DNA of 64,000 nt from positions 39,557 to 103,556 of the forward strand of contig JBMOMJ010000043.1 of assembly GCA_049324695.1 (NCBI GenBank), given 5' to 3'. Shown here in pieces: positions 51,992 to 61,523 of this stretch (position 1 is its first letter; each line of letters begins with the position of its first letter). This DNA is from PMG-095 sp049324695. GTDB lineage: Bacteria > Myxococcota_A > Polyangia > Polyangiales > Polyangiaceae. The notes beneath the pieces are model-generated. The model saw nothing but the letters and a program-made list of their open reading frames with translations. It was not told where the DNA came from and did no database searches. Position numbers and translations under genes: made by a program.

Positions 51992-53431
51992 TCAGGCTAG
52001 GACGTGGCGCAGAAAACGGCCTCGCCAATAGCTGTACGCATGAACCAGCGCGAAAGCGAAGTAGGTGAGAGCGACGGCTTGAAACAGCGCGGTGGGCGTG
52101 GCGTTTGGCAACGAAACGGCCACGACGCTCGCTGGCAGCTGCAATAACAGCACCACCGCAGCATCGAGCAGTAGCGCCTGCCGCGTTGCACCAGCGCCCT
52201 GAATCGCCGAGCCCAGCACCACGCCGGTACCGAGGCCCACGTAGCTCAGCCCGACCCAGCGGAAGTAGTCGAGCGCCATGCTGACCACCTGCGGATCGTC
52301 ATCGAACAGCCCAACCAGGCGACTGCCGAAGGCCCAGTAGACGAGCGCGAGGAGCGCCATGGTGACGGCGTTGAAGCCCGCAGCGTACCAGCCGCTGTTC
52401 TTCGCGCGGCTGGTGTTGGTTGCGCCCAGGTTCTGACCGATGAAGGTCTGCGCCGCGCTCCCCCAACCCAAACCAATGAAGAGCGCCATCGTTTCCAGAC
52501 GGAACACGATACCGAGCGCCGTGGTCGCAGTCTGATCCGTCGCCGTGGTGAACGTACGCGCTACCAAAGCGTGAGTGAACAGCATCGCCACGATGCGCAC
52601 CACGAGCTGAGCGCTCGAAGGCCAACCCATCTTGCTGATGGTACGCAGCGTGGGAACATCCAGTGTCCAAGGTTGGCTGCGCCGGCCGAGGCCGAGCCGC
52701 TTTACCAAAATCCAGAACAGCGGCGGCAGGATGATCGAGCGCGCGATCAAGGTGGCCCAAGCCGCGCCCATCAACTCCATGCGCGGCAGCGACAAGGCTT
52801 GCGCTAGCGGCGGACCCCAGGCAAACGGCAACGGCGCGGGTCCCGGACCGTAGACGAGCAGCACCGCCAACACGAAGTTCAGCACGTTGGCGGCCAGCAT
52901 CAACACGACCGGGGTCTTGCTGCTACCCAGCGCTCGCAAGGTGCTGGTCAGGTGCAGCATCAAAAAAATGCTGAAGCTGCCGCCCATCATCACGCGCAGG
53001 TAAGGCACGCCGAGCTCGGCAACCAAGCCCTTGGCGCCGACTGCATCGCGCACGAACCAGCCGGCACCCAAGAGGCCCAGTAGGCCGAACACGACCGACA
53101 GCATCAACACGAACAAAAGCGATTGAACGGTGATGCGGCGCGCCCCATCTTCGTCGTTTTTGCCCACCTTTTGGCTGAGCAATGCGCCCGTTGCGACGGT
53201 GAAGCCGTAACTAACGATTGTGCCGAGCGCCGCCAGCTGATCGCACACTCCGATGGCACCCAGCGCGGGTCCGGCCACGTCGTCCGAGAGCTCGCCAATG
53301 ATGTAGGCGTCCACCAAATTGAACGCCGTCTGCAGGCCCATTCCAAGAGCGAGCGGCGTACCGAAGCGCGCCACCTCCAACCCCAGCGGTCCCGACAAGA
53401 TACGATAGGTCGACTTGCGCAGCGCGCTCAT
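51992..53431 (-). CDS. MATE-family efflux transporter
   Basis: 479 residues with twelve membrane helices in two similar halves, each starting with a MATE signature region (GTPLALGMGLQTAFNLVDAY, then GWPSSAQLVVRIVAMLF). LGAIGVCDQLAALGTIVSYG and QTFIGQNLGATNTSRAKNSG are typical. It exports drugs or metabolites in exchange for Na or H. The start overlaps the stop of the RNase HII-like gene as ATGA. Confidence 0.9.
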   Translation of the reverse strand: MSALRKSTYRILSGPLGLEVARFGTPLALGMGLQTAFNLVDAYIIGELSDDVAGPALGAIGVCDQLAALGTIVSYGFTVATGALLSQKVGKNDEDGARRITVQSLLFVLMLSVVFGLLGLLGAGWFVRDAVGAKGLVAELGVPYLRVMMGGSFSIFLMLHLTSTLRALGSSKTPVVLMLAANVLNFVLAVLLVYGPGPAPLPFAWGPPLAQALSLPRMELMGAAWATLIARSIILPPLFWILVKRLGLGRRSQPWTLDVPTLRTISKMGWPSSAQLVVRIVAMLFTHALVARTFTTATDQTATTALGIVFRLETMALFIGLGWGSAAQTFIGQNLGATNTSRAKNSGWYAAGFNAVTMALLALVYWAFGSRLVGLFDDDPQVVSMALDYFRWVGLSYVGLGTGVVLGSAIQGAGATRQALLLDAAVVLLLQLPASVVAVSLPNATPTALFQAVALTYFAFALVHAYSYWRGRFLRHVLA

Positions 53432-54399
53432 GGTGACGGCCCCGAACGAGCACGGCGCGCAGCAGCGGCGGCTTCGTCTCGCGCGCGCTCGAAGCAGTGA
53501 ATCGGCACCGAACGTTCGCGGCGGAAGAGCGCCGTGCGCTCCACGAAAGCGTGCGTCACCGGATCGTGGTACCCGCTGGCAGCGTTGTCGTCGTTGCCAG
53601 CCGGATAGAAGCGGACGATGCGTGCCATCAAGAGTTCGCGCACGTATTTGCCAACCAGCGACGCCAACATCACGAGTGGATCACTCGCGTCGGCGTCGCA
53701 CAAGAACGTGACCTCACCCAACGTGGGGAAGTAATAGCTGCTCTTCTTCGAGCTCACCTCGAGCGCCGTGTGCAGGTGACCACTGAGCGGACCGAAAAAC
53801 TTCTCGTATTCGGTGATGCCACCGACCTTGCCGCACACCGCGTTCACGTTGACGCCCGCGTCGCCTCGCAGCGAGAGCAGCAGATTCTCCATGGCATGCA
53901 GATCGGCCACGAAGCGGTTCACTCCCCGTTGCTTGGCGTCGTTCAGGCGTTTCGTGCAAAGCACGCTGGAACGCACTCGCACGATGTGAATGCCACGCGC
54001 CGCTAGAGTCTCTGTATGTTTCCGCACGCGTGCACACAGCTCGTCGTCGGCGATGAAGCTTTCTCTCTGCGTGCGCCAGCATTGCGGTTTGGCCGACGTC
54101 GGGCACGGTGCGCTGAGCGCGTCGCGCGACTCCAGCAAGAGCTCGTCGAGGAGCGCTTCGGGGCTTCGCGCGTTACGGCCGACCAGCGCGCGCGCCCAGG
54201 CCTCGCCCAGCCCGAAGTCTGCGTGCGAAACCAGCCGCTTCGAATCGTCGAGATCTTCGCGAATCGCCTTGGGTAGGCGTCGCGACAGCATGCGGGCTCC
54301 GCCTTCGTCGACGCGCGCGAGCACTGCCGTAACCACCATCGGTCCGAGCCTGGCCCCGAGGCCGTTCTCATCGATTCCGATTCGATGGGTGGAGAGCAC
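53428..54399 (-). CDS. RNase HII-like protein with altered active site
   Basis: 323 residues, longer than RNase HII (about 200). The start IGIDENGLGARLGPMVVTAV matches the GVDEAGRGPLAGPV strand of RNase HII, with Asp10 and Glu11 in place, and DSKRL also fits. CDADASDPLVMLASLVGKYV resembles the third catalytic region. The middle DG motif reads CGKVGG, so one catalytic Asp seems lost, and the chain has a 100-residue insertion. Activity on RNA/DNA hybrids is uncertain. It lies directly upstream of, and is coupled to, the MATE gene. Confidence 0.65.
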   Translation of the reverse strand: MLSTHRIGIDENGLGARLGPMVVTAVLARVDEGGARMLSRRLPKAIREDLDDSKRLVSHADFGLGEAWARALVGRNARSPEALLDELLLESRDALSAPCPTSAKPQCWRTQRESFIADDELCARVRKHTETLAARGIHIVRVRSSVLCTKRLNDAKQRGVNRFVADLHAMENLLLSLRGDAGVNVNAVCGKVGGITEYEKFFGPLSGHLHTALEVSSKKSSYYFPTLGEVTFLCDADASDPLVMLASLVGKYVRELLMARIVRFYPAGNDDNAASGYHDPVTHAFVERTALFRRERSVPIHCFERARDEAAAAARRARSGPSP

Positions 54400-54459
54400 G
54401 CGTCGGGCGGCAGCATAACCTGCTCTGCCCGCGCCAGGGGCGAGAAATCTGGAGCTCTG

Positions 54460-55266
54460 CTAGCTACCGCCGTGCACGGCGCGCGAGCCAGCCACGAATT
54501 TGCTGAAGCTTTCCGGCGCTAGCTCGGCTTCCTTCAACGAGCGCTCGAGCCAGTCGGGCAGTGCCGCGCGGCGTTTTACTTCGAGCACCGCGGCGCCGAA
54601 CGCATGGCGCGCGGCACCGAACGCGGTTGGTACCAGCGCCTGATCGCGATTCCACAGATCGCTCGGTGGGGCATGAAAGCTGAGCCCGAGGTCCAGCGTG
54701 ACGCGCAACGTGCTGTCTGGGTTCTGCCAAGAGAGCCGGCGGTAGTTGACCAAAGTGTTGGCGCTCAACGGTTCACCCAACGATTGGACGTATTCCGCCA
54801 GCTCGCTGAGCCCTGCCGTCGCCGTTTCGCGCTCCGTATCCAACAACGCTTCGGCAGAAAGCCGATGCGCCTGCAGCACACGCGGCATGTCGCGCTTCGG
54901 CAAGCGGAAACGCCGCTTGGTGGTCTGCGAACCATTGCGACGTTTGATCTCGAACCAAACCCAGGGTTGATACTTCACGATCTGCGCTGGATCGGTGGCG
55001 AGCTCAGCCAACGACGGGTGCAGATCGTAATACTCCTTCGCCCGGATTTTCACGTTCTGCGTCATGCTGCACACGGCAGCGTGATAGTGCCGGCGTGAGG
55101 GCGTATCGAAGTAGATGGTCGTAACGAAGTGATGTGGATCCGGCAAGCGGTTCGCGCCTTCTCCCGTGAAGCGATGCAACGTGAGATGACGCGAAACCGC
55201 CTTGATGATGCCGTCGATGGACGCGCCCGGGACGAGGTACTTGGTCTCCTCGCGATCCGCAGTCAT
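54460..55266 (-). CDS. VTC-domain polyphosphate polymerase-like protein
   Basis: 268 residues from ATG 55266 (an upstream frame to 55323 is possible). The chain carries the VTC motifs ETKYLVPG, FVTTIYFDTPSRRHYHAA, VKIRAKEYY, WVWFEIKRRNGSQTTKRRF, TLDLGLSF and VLEVKRR. They supply the basic residues and glutamate lining the yeast Vtc4 tunnel that makes polyphosphate from ATP. Cytoplasmic, with no membrane part here. The lipoprotein at 55334 is 67 bases upstream on the same strand. Confidence 0.85.
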   Translation of the reverse strand: MTADREETKYLVPGASIDGIIKAVSRHLTLHRFTGEGANRLPDPHHFVTTIYFDTPSRRHYHAAVCSMTQNVKIRAKEYYDLHPSLAELATDPAQIVKYQPWVWFEIKRRNGSQTTKRRFRLPKRDMPRVLQAHRLSAEALLDTERETATAGLSELAEYVQSLGEPLSANTLVNYRRLSWQNPDSTLRVTLDLGLSFHAPPSDLWNRDQALVPTAFGAARHAFGAAVLEVKRRAALPDWLERSLKEAELAPESFSKFVAGSRAVHGGS

Positions 55267-55333
55267 CGCCTCGTCACCTTGCGGTGCTTGGGCGTGGGCT
55301 GGGGCGCGTGTGAAGTCGTTCACTCGTTTGGGC

Positions 55334-56077
55334 TCACTTGAGCTTGTTGATCGGCGCGTTCAACTTGTAATCGAGGAGCTCTTCAGTCTGACCACCGGTT
55401 TCGCGCACCTTGCCGACGCCGCGCACGTACCAGTACTCTTTCACGCTGCCGCCCGTCTTTTGCAAATGAACGGCGTGGTCGAAGCGACCTTTGGGTGTCT
55501 CCACCGCCTCGTCCGCCGACACCACGATCCATAGGTCGTGTGTCAAAGCGCCCGGTGTAGGCTGCATACCAACCGGCAGCTTGTACTCGGTGTACTCGTC
55601 GACCCAGTCCCCCTCGGAGATCCGGCTGCCGTCGGCGTGAATGCGCGCTGGCTCCCAGTACTCTTCGAGCTCGAGCATGCCGGTCATCGCGCCGTACGAC
55701 AGCTCGCGATAGCGCAACACGCGATCGGGTTGCGCTGGATCCGGCGCCTGATAGCTCTCGGTCTTATCATTGCCGCTGGCGCCCTTCTTCGTCACGACAT
55801 AGTACGCGGTGAGATCCTTCGACGCGCCGACGCCGCCGACTTTCGTTTGCTCCATCACCGTGGTCACCTTTTCGCTGACCACGCCGGCTTCGGTGACGCG
55901 ATACGTCCAGGTGTTGCCGACCGCCCAGGGCAAGAGTGGCTCGGTGGCCGCCCCCATTCCTCCCGTGTTGGTGTTATTGGGCGCGTCCGAACCGCAGCCC
56001 GCCAAACAACCGAGCGAGACCCAGGCCGCGACGCCGGCCGAGAGTACAAACTTGAGATTTCGCATGACTCGCATCAA
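55334..56077 (-). CDS. Lipoprotein of unknown function
   Basis: 247 residues. The signal ends with lipobox CLAGCG (about Cys28). The mature part begins with a short Asn/Gly linker and LLPWAVGNTWTYRVTEAG, then EEYWEPARIHADG and KEYWYVRGVGKVRETGGQTE. Those blocks belong to a family of beta-rich bacterial lipoproteins with no known activity. It lies 14 bases after the phosphotransferase-like lipoprotein gene and shares its strand, so the pair may act together. Confidence 0.78.
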   Translation of the reverse strand: MMRVMRNLKFVLSAGVAAWVSLGCLAGCGSDAPNNTNTGGMGAATEPLLPWAVGNTWTYRVTEAGVVSEKVTTVMEQTKVGGVGASKDLTAYYVVTKKGASGNDKTESYQAPDPAQPDRVLRYRELSYGAMTGMLELEEYWEPARIHADGSRISEGDWVDEYTEYKLPVGMQPTPGALTHDLWIVVSADEAVETPKGRFDHAVHLQKTGGSVKEYWYVRGVGKVRETGGQTEELLDYKLNAPINKLK

Positions 56078-56091
56078 CTAACGTCGCTCCT

Positions 56092-58218
56092 TCATTGGCC
56101 GCGGCCGGGGTAGGGGCGGGCCTGCTTGACCCACAAGTGAACCTTACCGTCAGCAGTGCCTTCGTCGTCGAATTTGAACTCGACGTCCATTGCGTACCAG
56201 TCGCTGAGCCCCACGCCAGGACCATACGCGGGCCGGAAGCGTGAATGAATGGCCTTGAGGGCGGCGCCGAGCTCCTGGAGTTGACTATCGGTGAGGACAT
56301 GGCTGCCTTTGGGCACCGTCAGGTTCGAGTGTGCCAGGTAGCTGGGGGTCACAGTGGGCTGGTCATAGAAGTAGATCAGCTGGTCGCTCGTGACACCGGG
56401 CGGGGGATGTACGACTTCGGCGTCGCCGCCGAATTGCACGTTGATATAGAAGCCGGGCTCACTGCCAGTCGGGTCATACGGGTTTGCCGTGGACGCCACA
56501 CCGTTTGCTTCCTCAGCGGGGAAGTTGTGGTGCACCAACAGCGACATCGCCACCGTCTTGTGATCGATGCTGTGATAGCTGCGCTCCTCGAAGGTGCGGA
56601 AGAACCAGATCCCGGCCCAGGTTTTGCGGATGGCACGGAGCAGGCTGCCTTCCCAGTTCGTGGGGTCGCCGGTGTACGATTCGTAGCAGCCCGCGCACGG
56701 GAACCCGTCGAGATCTTCCGCGTTCGTGCTGGTGCGGAAGCGCATCGTCTGTCCGGGGAAGTCCTTGTCGAGCTTCGCCTTCAGCAAAGTCTGGAAGGTT
56801 TGGTCGATGACGACGTCGGCGCCATCGGTCATCTCGTCGCGCAACTCGGCCAACTTCTTATCGCGCACGCTGGCGTCGGCTTGGAACTCCGGATCCGCGA
56901 GCAACGCGTCCACGCGCTCGTAGAAGTGGTTCTGCCGCATGAATTGGTCGTAGTAATATGCGGGGATTGCAAACGCCGGGCGGATGGGCACGTCGGGCGT
57001 GTTGGTCAGCACGCCGTAGTTGCTCGCCTTGGTCCCGAACGCAGCGATCGACGCGCTGATCTGGTCCTTGAGTGTTCCCGGGCCCGTCTCGTCCACGAGG
57101 AGCTTCACGTCACGCAGATCGGTCACGCTCAAGTTCAACGGCGGCAGCGTGATGGGATCGGGCTTGTGCGCTTCCGCCCAATCGTCAGCTTCTTGCTGTG
57201 TGACCTCCACGGCGTCCCAGCTGCTGGCGCCAACCGTGAGCTTGGCCCACTTGCCTTCCAACGCCTTGAGCTTCGCGTTCGTGCGTGCGTTGCGCAGACC
57301 CATGTTCGGCGTGCCGCGCGTTTGAGCCAGCACGTTCACGTGCGAGAGCGGCGTCTGGAACTCTTCGGTGATGAGCCCGGCTACCACCGAGATGTCGTTC
57401 GGCACCGAGTCGAGCACGACGATGTCGCGGAAGCCCACGTACGTTTCTTCGAGCTGCGCAGAGGTGAGAAAGCGCACCTTGCCGATCGTCGTCGCCAAGT
57501 TCAGCGGCTGATAATCAGTGCCCGCATAGATTTCGTCGGTGGTGACCACCTTGACCGTCGTTGCCAGCTTCTTCGAGGTGGCCAGCACCGAGTCCGACGT
57601 GGGATGGAAGCGCAGCGCGGGGCCGAAATAGCCGGCGCTCTTCACTTTCGTGTAAAGAAGCTCGATCATCGCCGGGCTGGCCGTGTCGTACGGCGCAATT
57701 TCCAGAGCCCACACTTTCGGCCCCTCGTAGTACGTCACCGCGCCGAGAATGAAACGACGCGTGGTCCGGTAGTACTCCGTCTGGCTGAAGTCGCTGATGC
57801 CCGTGATGGTCGGAAGCGTCTGACCCTTGGGTCCCTTGCCCGAGAGGTGCGCAGACGCAAATTCGAAGTGAATCTTGTACTTCGAACTGTTCTGAAAGTA
57901 GAGCGCGTTTTCGTTGGCGAGATCGAGCTGATCGAGCACCACCTTCACCGAGCGCGCGCCGGGAATGGTTGCGTCCAGCGGCACCGAGGCGAGTGCATCG
58001 AAATCGGCTTTGCACCCAACGCGCTGTACGAAGTCAGGCGGGCTCGTCGGCGTGGCAACCTCGCAAGCGCCTTCCTTGACCTCCGTGTTTTCGGACGGCG
58101 ACGAAGAGTCCGAGGAGCTGCACGCGAGGAGCAGCGACAGTGTGCAAACCGTGGCGCAGGCACGGAGAGCGAGGGCGCGGAGACGCAAAGTGAAAGGCTC
58201 AGTGGTGGCTGTTCGCAT
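56092..58218 (-). CDS. Lipoprotein with PEP-synthase-like phosphohistidine and ATP-grasp domains
   Basis: 708 residues. The signal peptide ends with lipobox LLLAC (about Cys33), so it is exported. A swivelling phosphohistidine domain lies near 270-330 with EEFQTPLSHVNVLAQTRGTP, whose His is the phosphoryl carrier in PEP synthase and PPDK. The ATP-grasp N-terminal part follows at about 505-640 (MRFRTSTNAEDLDGFPCAGC, then RAIRKTWAGIWFFRTFEERS, HHNFPAEEANGVASTANPYD). This order is reversed compared with PEP synthase. No PEP-binding barrel is visible. ATP is scarce outside the cell, so its job there is unclear. Confidence 0.78.
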   Translation of the reverse strand: MRTATTEPFTLRLRALALRACATVCTLSLLLACSSSDSSSPSENTEVKEGACEVATPTSPPDFVQRVGCKADFDALASVPLDATIPGARSVKVVLDQLDLANENALYFQNSSKYKIHFEFASAHLSGKGPKGQTLPTITGISDFSQTEYYRTTRRFILGAVTYYEGPKVWALEIAPYDTASPAMIELLYTKVKSAGYFGPALRFHPTSDSVLATSKKLATTVKVVTTDEIYAGTDYQPLNLATTIGKVRFLTSAQLEETYVGFRDIVVLDSVPNDISVVAGLITEEFQTPLSHVNVLAQTRGTPNMGLRNARTNAKLKALEGKWAKLTVGASSWDAVEVTQQEADDWAEAHKPDPITLPPLNLSVTDLRDVKLLVDETGPGTLKDQISASIAAFGTKASNYGVLTNTPDVPIRPAFAIPAYYYDQFMRQNHFYERVDALLADPEFQADASVRDKKLAELRDEMTDGADVVIDQTFQTLLKAKLDKDFPGQTMRFRTSTNAEDLDGFPCAGCYESYTGDPTNWEGSLLRAIRKTWAGIWFFRTFEERSYHSIDHKTVAMSLLVHHNFPAEEANGVASTANPYDPTGSEPGFYINVQFGGDAEVVHPPPGVTSDQLIYFYDQPTVTPSYLAHSNLTVPKGSHVLTDSQLQELGAALKAIHSRFRPAYGPGVGLSDWYAMDVEFKFDDEGTADGKVHLWVKQARPYPGRGQ

Positions 58219-58603
58219 CTGACCTCGGGAACTCCCGTTTCGTTTCGCTGTGTCCGGCCTCGACCGTCAGCGCACATCGCCGACCGACCCGCTCGTTTCG
58301 CAAGGCTTTCGGCCTGGAACGAGGATCGCTTAAGTGTCCGGAAAGTTTTCTAATTTCAACCAATTGGCAAGGCGCCTGACGCAGCCCTTCTGCCCCATCA
58401 GTCACCCCAATACATCAAAAGCTGTCAGGTCTTTTCGCAGGCGTCGCTGGTTCGTCACCATGCCATGCTTGCGCAACTTGCGCTGACGGAAGAATTTTCC
58501 ATTCGGGAGCACGCGGCTGAACCGATTGTTGCGAGATCGCGCCGACTGTTGGGTTGGTACATCGGCAACTGTCCACCAGATGGTATTTGCTCCTACTGCG
58601 TGA
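58219..58603. other. Divergent intergenic region
   Basis: 385 bases between the phosphotransferase-like lipoprotein gene and the metallophosphoesterase gene. A/T-rich bases near 58340-58375 (ACTTTCCGGACACTTAAG type, read on the minus strand) could hold the minus-strand promoter. No gene and no firm box was found. Confidence 0.35.
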
Positions 58604-59815
58604 GTGAGCGCGTTCTACTGGTTTCCGGTCTTGCTCTGCGCGCCGCTGTTCGCCTGTGATCCGCGGCACGACAGCGGACGCTTGGGCGCAGCTCTGCCTC
58701 GTGGATCCGAAAGCGCCGTTCGTGTGCGCGCGCGCCCTGAGTTCGCCGGCGGAGGGACGAAAACGGACGTTGACGGCGGTGAGAGCGGTGTTGTCGGTCA
58801 CGCCGCTGGCGGTGAGCTGCAAGTGAGCGGCAGTGGAGGCATCGCCGGAGCCGCAGCGGGTGGGGCTGCAGCGGGTGGAGCATCTGCGCAGGGCGGCGCA
58901 ATCGCGACTACGGGTGGCAATTTTGCGGCCGGTGGCATTTCTTGGGCAGGGCGCACGTCGCTCGATGATGCGGGCGCCGCTGGCGAAGTCCTGCCGCGTT
59001 GTGAACCGCTCGGCGAAGACGACCCCACGAAGGTCACACGCTTCGCCGTGTTCGGTGACTACGGACGCGAAGGTCCCGACGAACGCAGCGTGGCTGATTT
59101 GGTGAAGAGCTTTGGTGTCGATTTCATCGTTACCGCTGGAGACAATAACTATCCGGTTGGCGGCGCGGACACGATCGACCTGAATGTCGGGCAAGAGTAC
59201 GCCGAGTTCATCTGTCCTTATCGCGGCAAGTTCGGGCGCGGTGCACGCAAAAATCGCTTCTTCCCGGCGCTCGGAAATCACGATTGGTACACTGCGGGAG
59301 CAAAACCGTACCTCGACTACTTCGAGCTACCGGGCAACGAGCGCTACTACGACTTCGTGTGGGGTAGCGTGCATCTGTTCGTGGTGGACAGCGATCCGAG
59401 CGAGCCCGACGGAGTGCTGCGCGATTCGGTACAGGCAACTTGGTTGTCGCAGCGGCTGGCGGCTTCGAACGCCCGCTGGAAAATTGTCGTGATGCACCAT
59501 CCGCCGTATTCGTCGGGCCTACACGGTTCGGCCTACTACATGCAGTGGCCCTTCCAGACATGGGGCGCGCACTTGGTGTTTGCTGGGCACGATCACGACT
59601 ACGAGCGCATCGATGTCGACGGCTTGCCAGTGATCGTGGTGGGGCTGGGCGGTGCTAGCACCTACGGGTTCAACACCACAGTCGCTGGCAGTCGCGTGCA
59701 ATTCAATTCGCGCTTCGGCGCAGGTTTGGTGGAAGCCGACCAGCATCAATTTTCATTTCGCTTCTTCAGTGTCGAAAATCAGCTGATAGACTCGTTCTCA
59801 CTCGGCGAGCCGTGA
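58604..59815 (+). CDS. Calcineurin-like metallophosphoesterase lipoprotein with Gly-rich tether
   Basis: 403 residues from GTG 58604. A signal peptide with lipobox (LLCAPLFAC) is followed by about 70 residues of low-complexity Gly/Ala-rich tether. The enzyme domain begins near residue 145 (RFAVFGDYGREGPDE), then GDNNYPVG, GNHDWYTAG, MHHPPYSSG and FAGHDHDYER. All the metal-binding motifs are present. Related proteins act as acid phosphatases or cyclic nucleotide hydrolases. Substrate unknown; location is outside the cytoplasm. Confidence 0.9.
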   Translation: MSAFYWFPVLLCAPLFACDPRHDSGRLGAALPRGSESAVRVRARPEFAGGGTKTDVDGGESGVVGHAAGGELQVSGSGGIAGAAAGGAAAGGASAQGGAIATTGGNFAAGGISWAGRTSLDDAGAAGEVLPRCEPLGEDDPTKVTRFAVFGDYGREGPDERSVADLVKSFGVDFIVTAGDNNYPVGGADTIDLNVGQEYAEFICPYRGKFGRGARKNRFFPALGNHDWYTAGAKPYLDYFELPGNERYYDFVWGSVHLFVVDSDPSEPDGVLRDSVQATWLSQRLAASNARWKIVVMHHPPYSSGLHGSAYYMQWPFQTWGAHLVFAGHDHDYERIDVDGLPVIVVGLGGASTYGFNTTVAGSRVQFNSRFGAGLVEADQHQFSFRFFSVENQLIDSFSLGEP

Positions 59816-59995
59816 GACAAGCAGCGCGCGCACTCACGCCTCGTCACTGATGCGAGCACGAGCCCGTGGTTGGGTTTTGTGTCAACCTGGTTCAATTGAC
59901 TTCTAAAAGTGAAATGAGTGACTATGTCCAAGCGACTACGACTGAATCGCGACGGGCACCGCTTTGGGTCGCACCTGGAACCGAGGGCTAAAACG

Positions 59996-61324
59996 ATGTT
60001 CAAGTTTTCATCCGTTCTCGCCTGGCTCACGGTAGCGGGCCTCGGCATTACAGCACTCACCGCAGGTTGCGGCCTCACGTCAGATGGTGACGACGATGCA
60101 GGCAGCAAGGGCGGCAGCACCGGATCGGGCAACGGCGGCGCGCAAGTCGGCTTCGGCGGCGCATCGCAAGGCAACGGCGGCAACACCGGTATTTCTTTCG
60201 GTGGCTCGAACGCGAGCGGCGGCTTCGGCAGCGGCGCAGCCAACGGCTTCGATGGCGGCATTCTGCCGATTACGCCTGATCAGAAGAAGCTAATTACCGA
60301 GAGCGCTTGCGCCGGCTTCCTCACAGAAGGCGAAACGTTGCCTTCCGTGTTGCAGCTCGTGGTCGACACCAGCAGCTCCATGAGCAACCGCGCACCTGGA
60401 AGCAACAACCTCTCCAAGTGGGACGTCACGCGCGACGCGCTTCTGGATGCAATCGTCGGCGTCAACGGCAGCGGTCTGCCAGCCTCCGTCGCGGTCGGCA
60501 TGATCTTTTATCCAAACGTCGAGTATCAAGTCAGCACCACGCCGAAGCCGCTCGAAACGTGCGTCAACACGGGCGCGGCGGTTCCCATCGAGCTGCTGGG
60601 TCCCAGGGGTGCCCCGCATCGCACACGCATCGGCGACGCCATTCAACAGGTGCGGCTCGCGCAGAGCACGCCAACTGACGACGCTTACACCTACGCGCTC
60701 GAGAACCAACTCTTGCCGAGCACCGCCATCGGTAAGAAGTTCATGCTGCTCATTACTGACGGCACGCCCACGTTGCTCAAAGACTGCATGAACCCAACTG
60801 GGCAACTCAGCGATGTCGATCCCACGCCCATCGTCGAAGAGATTACAGTTGCTGCGCGCGAAGGTATCAACACCTTCCTCATCGGCTCGCCCGGCAGCGA
60901 AGCCAATCGCACGTGGATGTCGCGGGCAGCCGCAATTGGCGGCACGGCCATCGCCGGCTGCAACATCAACGGCCCGAACTACTGTCACATGGACATGACC
61001 ACCGAGCCCGACTTCGCGGCAGCGCTGAAGGCGGGCCTGGCGCGTGTGGTTGGGCAGATCACCCCGTGCACGTTTACGTTCGCCGATCCACCAGCAGGGC
61101 AGATGATCGACGCCAACAACATCAACGTGGTGATCAACTCTGCGGGTCAGTCCTCGCTCGTCGTTCGCGATGACATGGGCACCTGCACACAGGGCTGGCA
61201 GCTCACCCCCGATAAAGAGATTTTGCTGTGCCCCGACACGTGCGCGCAAATAAAGTCCGACTCGGGCGCCAGCGTCGATGTGGTGTTCGGTTGCAACAGC
61301 TTTACAGAAGTGCCCATTAAGTGA
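59996..61324 (+). CDS. von Willebrand factor A-domain lipoprotein
   Basis: 442 residues from ATG 59996 (GAGGG ribosome site upstream). The signal ends with lipobox TAGC (about Cys25). A Gly/Ser-rich tether of 50 residues leads into a vWA domain with MIDAS LVVDTSSSM, then LLITDGTPTLLKDC and a Pro/Cys-rich C-terminal module (CTFTFADPPAGQM, CPDTCAQI). It likely binds a protein partner at the cell surface, metal-dependently. It belongs to the Gly-tethered set. Confidence 0.88.
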   Translation: MFKFSSVLAWLTVAGLGITALTAGCGLTSDGDDDAGSKGGSTGSGNGGAQVGFGGASQGNGGNTGISFGGSNASGGFGSGAANGFDGGILPITPDQKKLITESACAGFLTEGETLPSVLQLVVDTSSSMSNRAPGSNNLSKWDVTRDALLDAIVGVNGSGLPASVAVGMIFYPNVEYQVSTTPKPLETCVNTGAAVPIELLGPRGAPHRTRIGDAIQQVRLAQSTPTDDAYTYALENQLLPSTAIGKKFMLLITDGTPTLLKDCMNPTGQLSDVDPTPIVEEITVAAREGINTFLIGSPGSEANRTWMSRAAAIGGTAIAGCNINGPNYCHMDMTTEPDFAAALKAGLARVVGQITPCTFTFADPPAGQMIDANNINVVINSAGQSSLVVRDDMGTCTQGWQLTPDKEILLCPDTCAQIKSDSGASVDVVFGCNSFTEVPIK

Positions 61325-61523
61325 TGGAAGTAACCATCGCGCGTTGGTTGCAGGCACGCAGATGGTGCGCGCACGCACGGCACACATAGTCCGTTACGAC
61401 AATATTCCGCGCGAGTGAAATTCGCGGCCCGACGAGCCGCGGACACAGCCCGCCGACACTTACCTCGGAACGCGCAGAGCGCATGCGCGCGTTTGCGTCT
61501 TCGGGCGCAGTCTTCGAGGTACC

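Noticed and set aside
56245..58353. 702-residue plus-strand frame
   Set aside because: Antisense to the phosphotransferase-like lipoprotein, Arg/Val-rich and without domains.
58415..59281. Minus-strand frame over the phosphoesterase
   Set aside because: Antisense to clear enzyme motifs on the plus strand.
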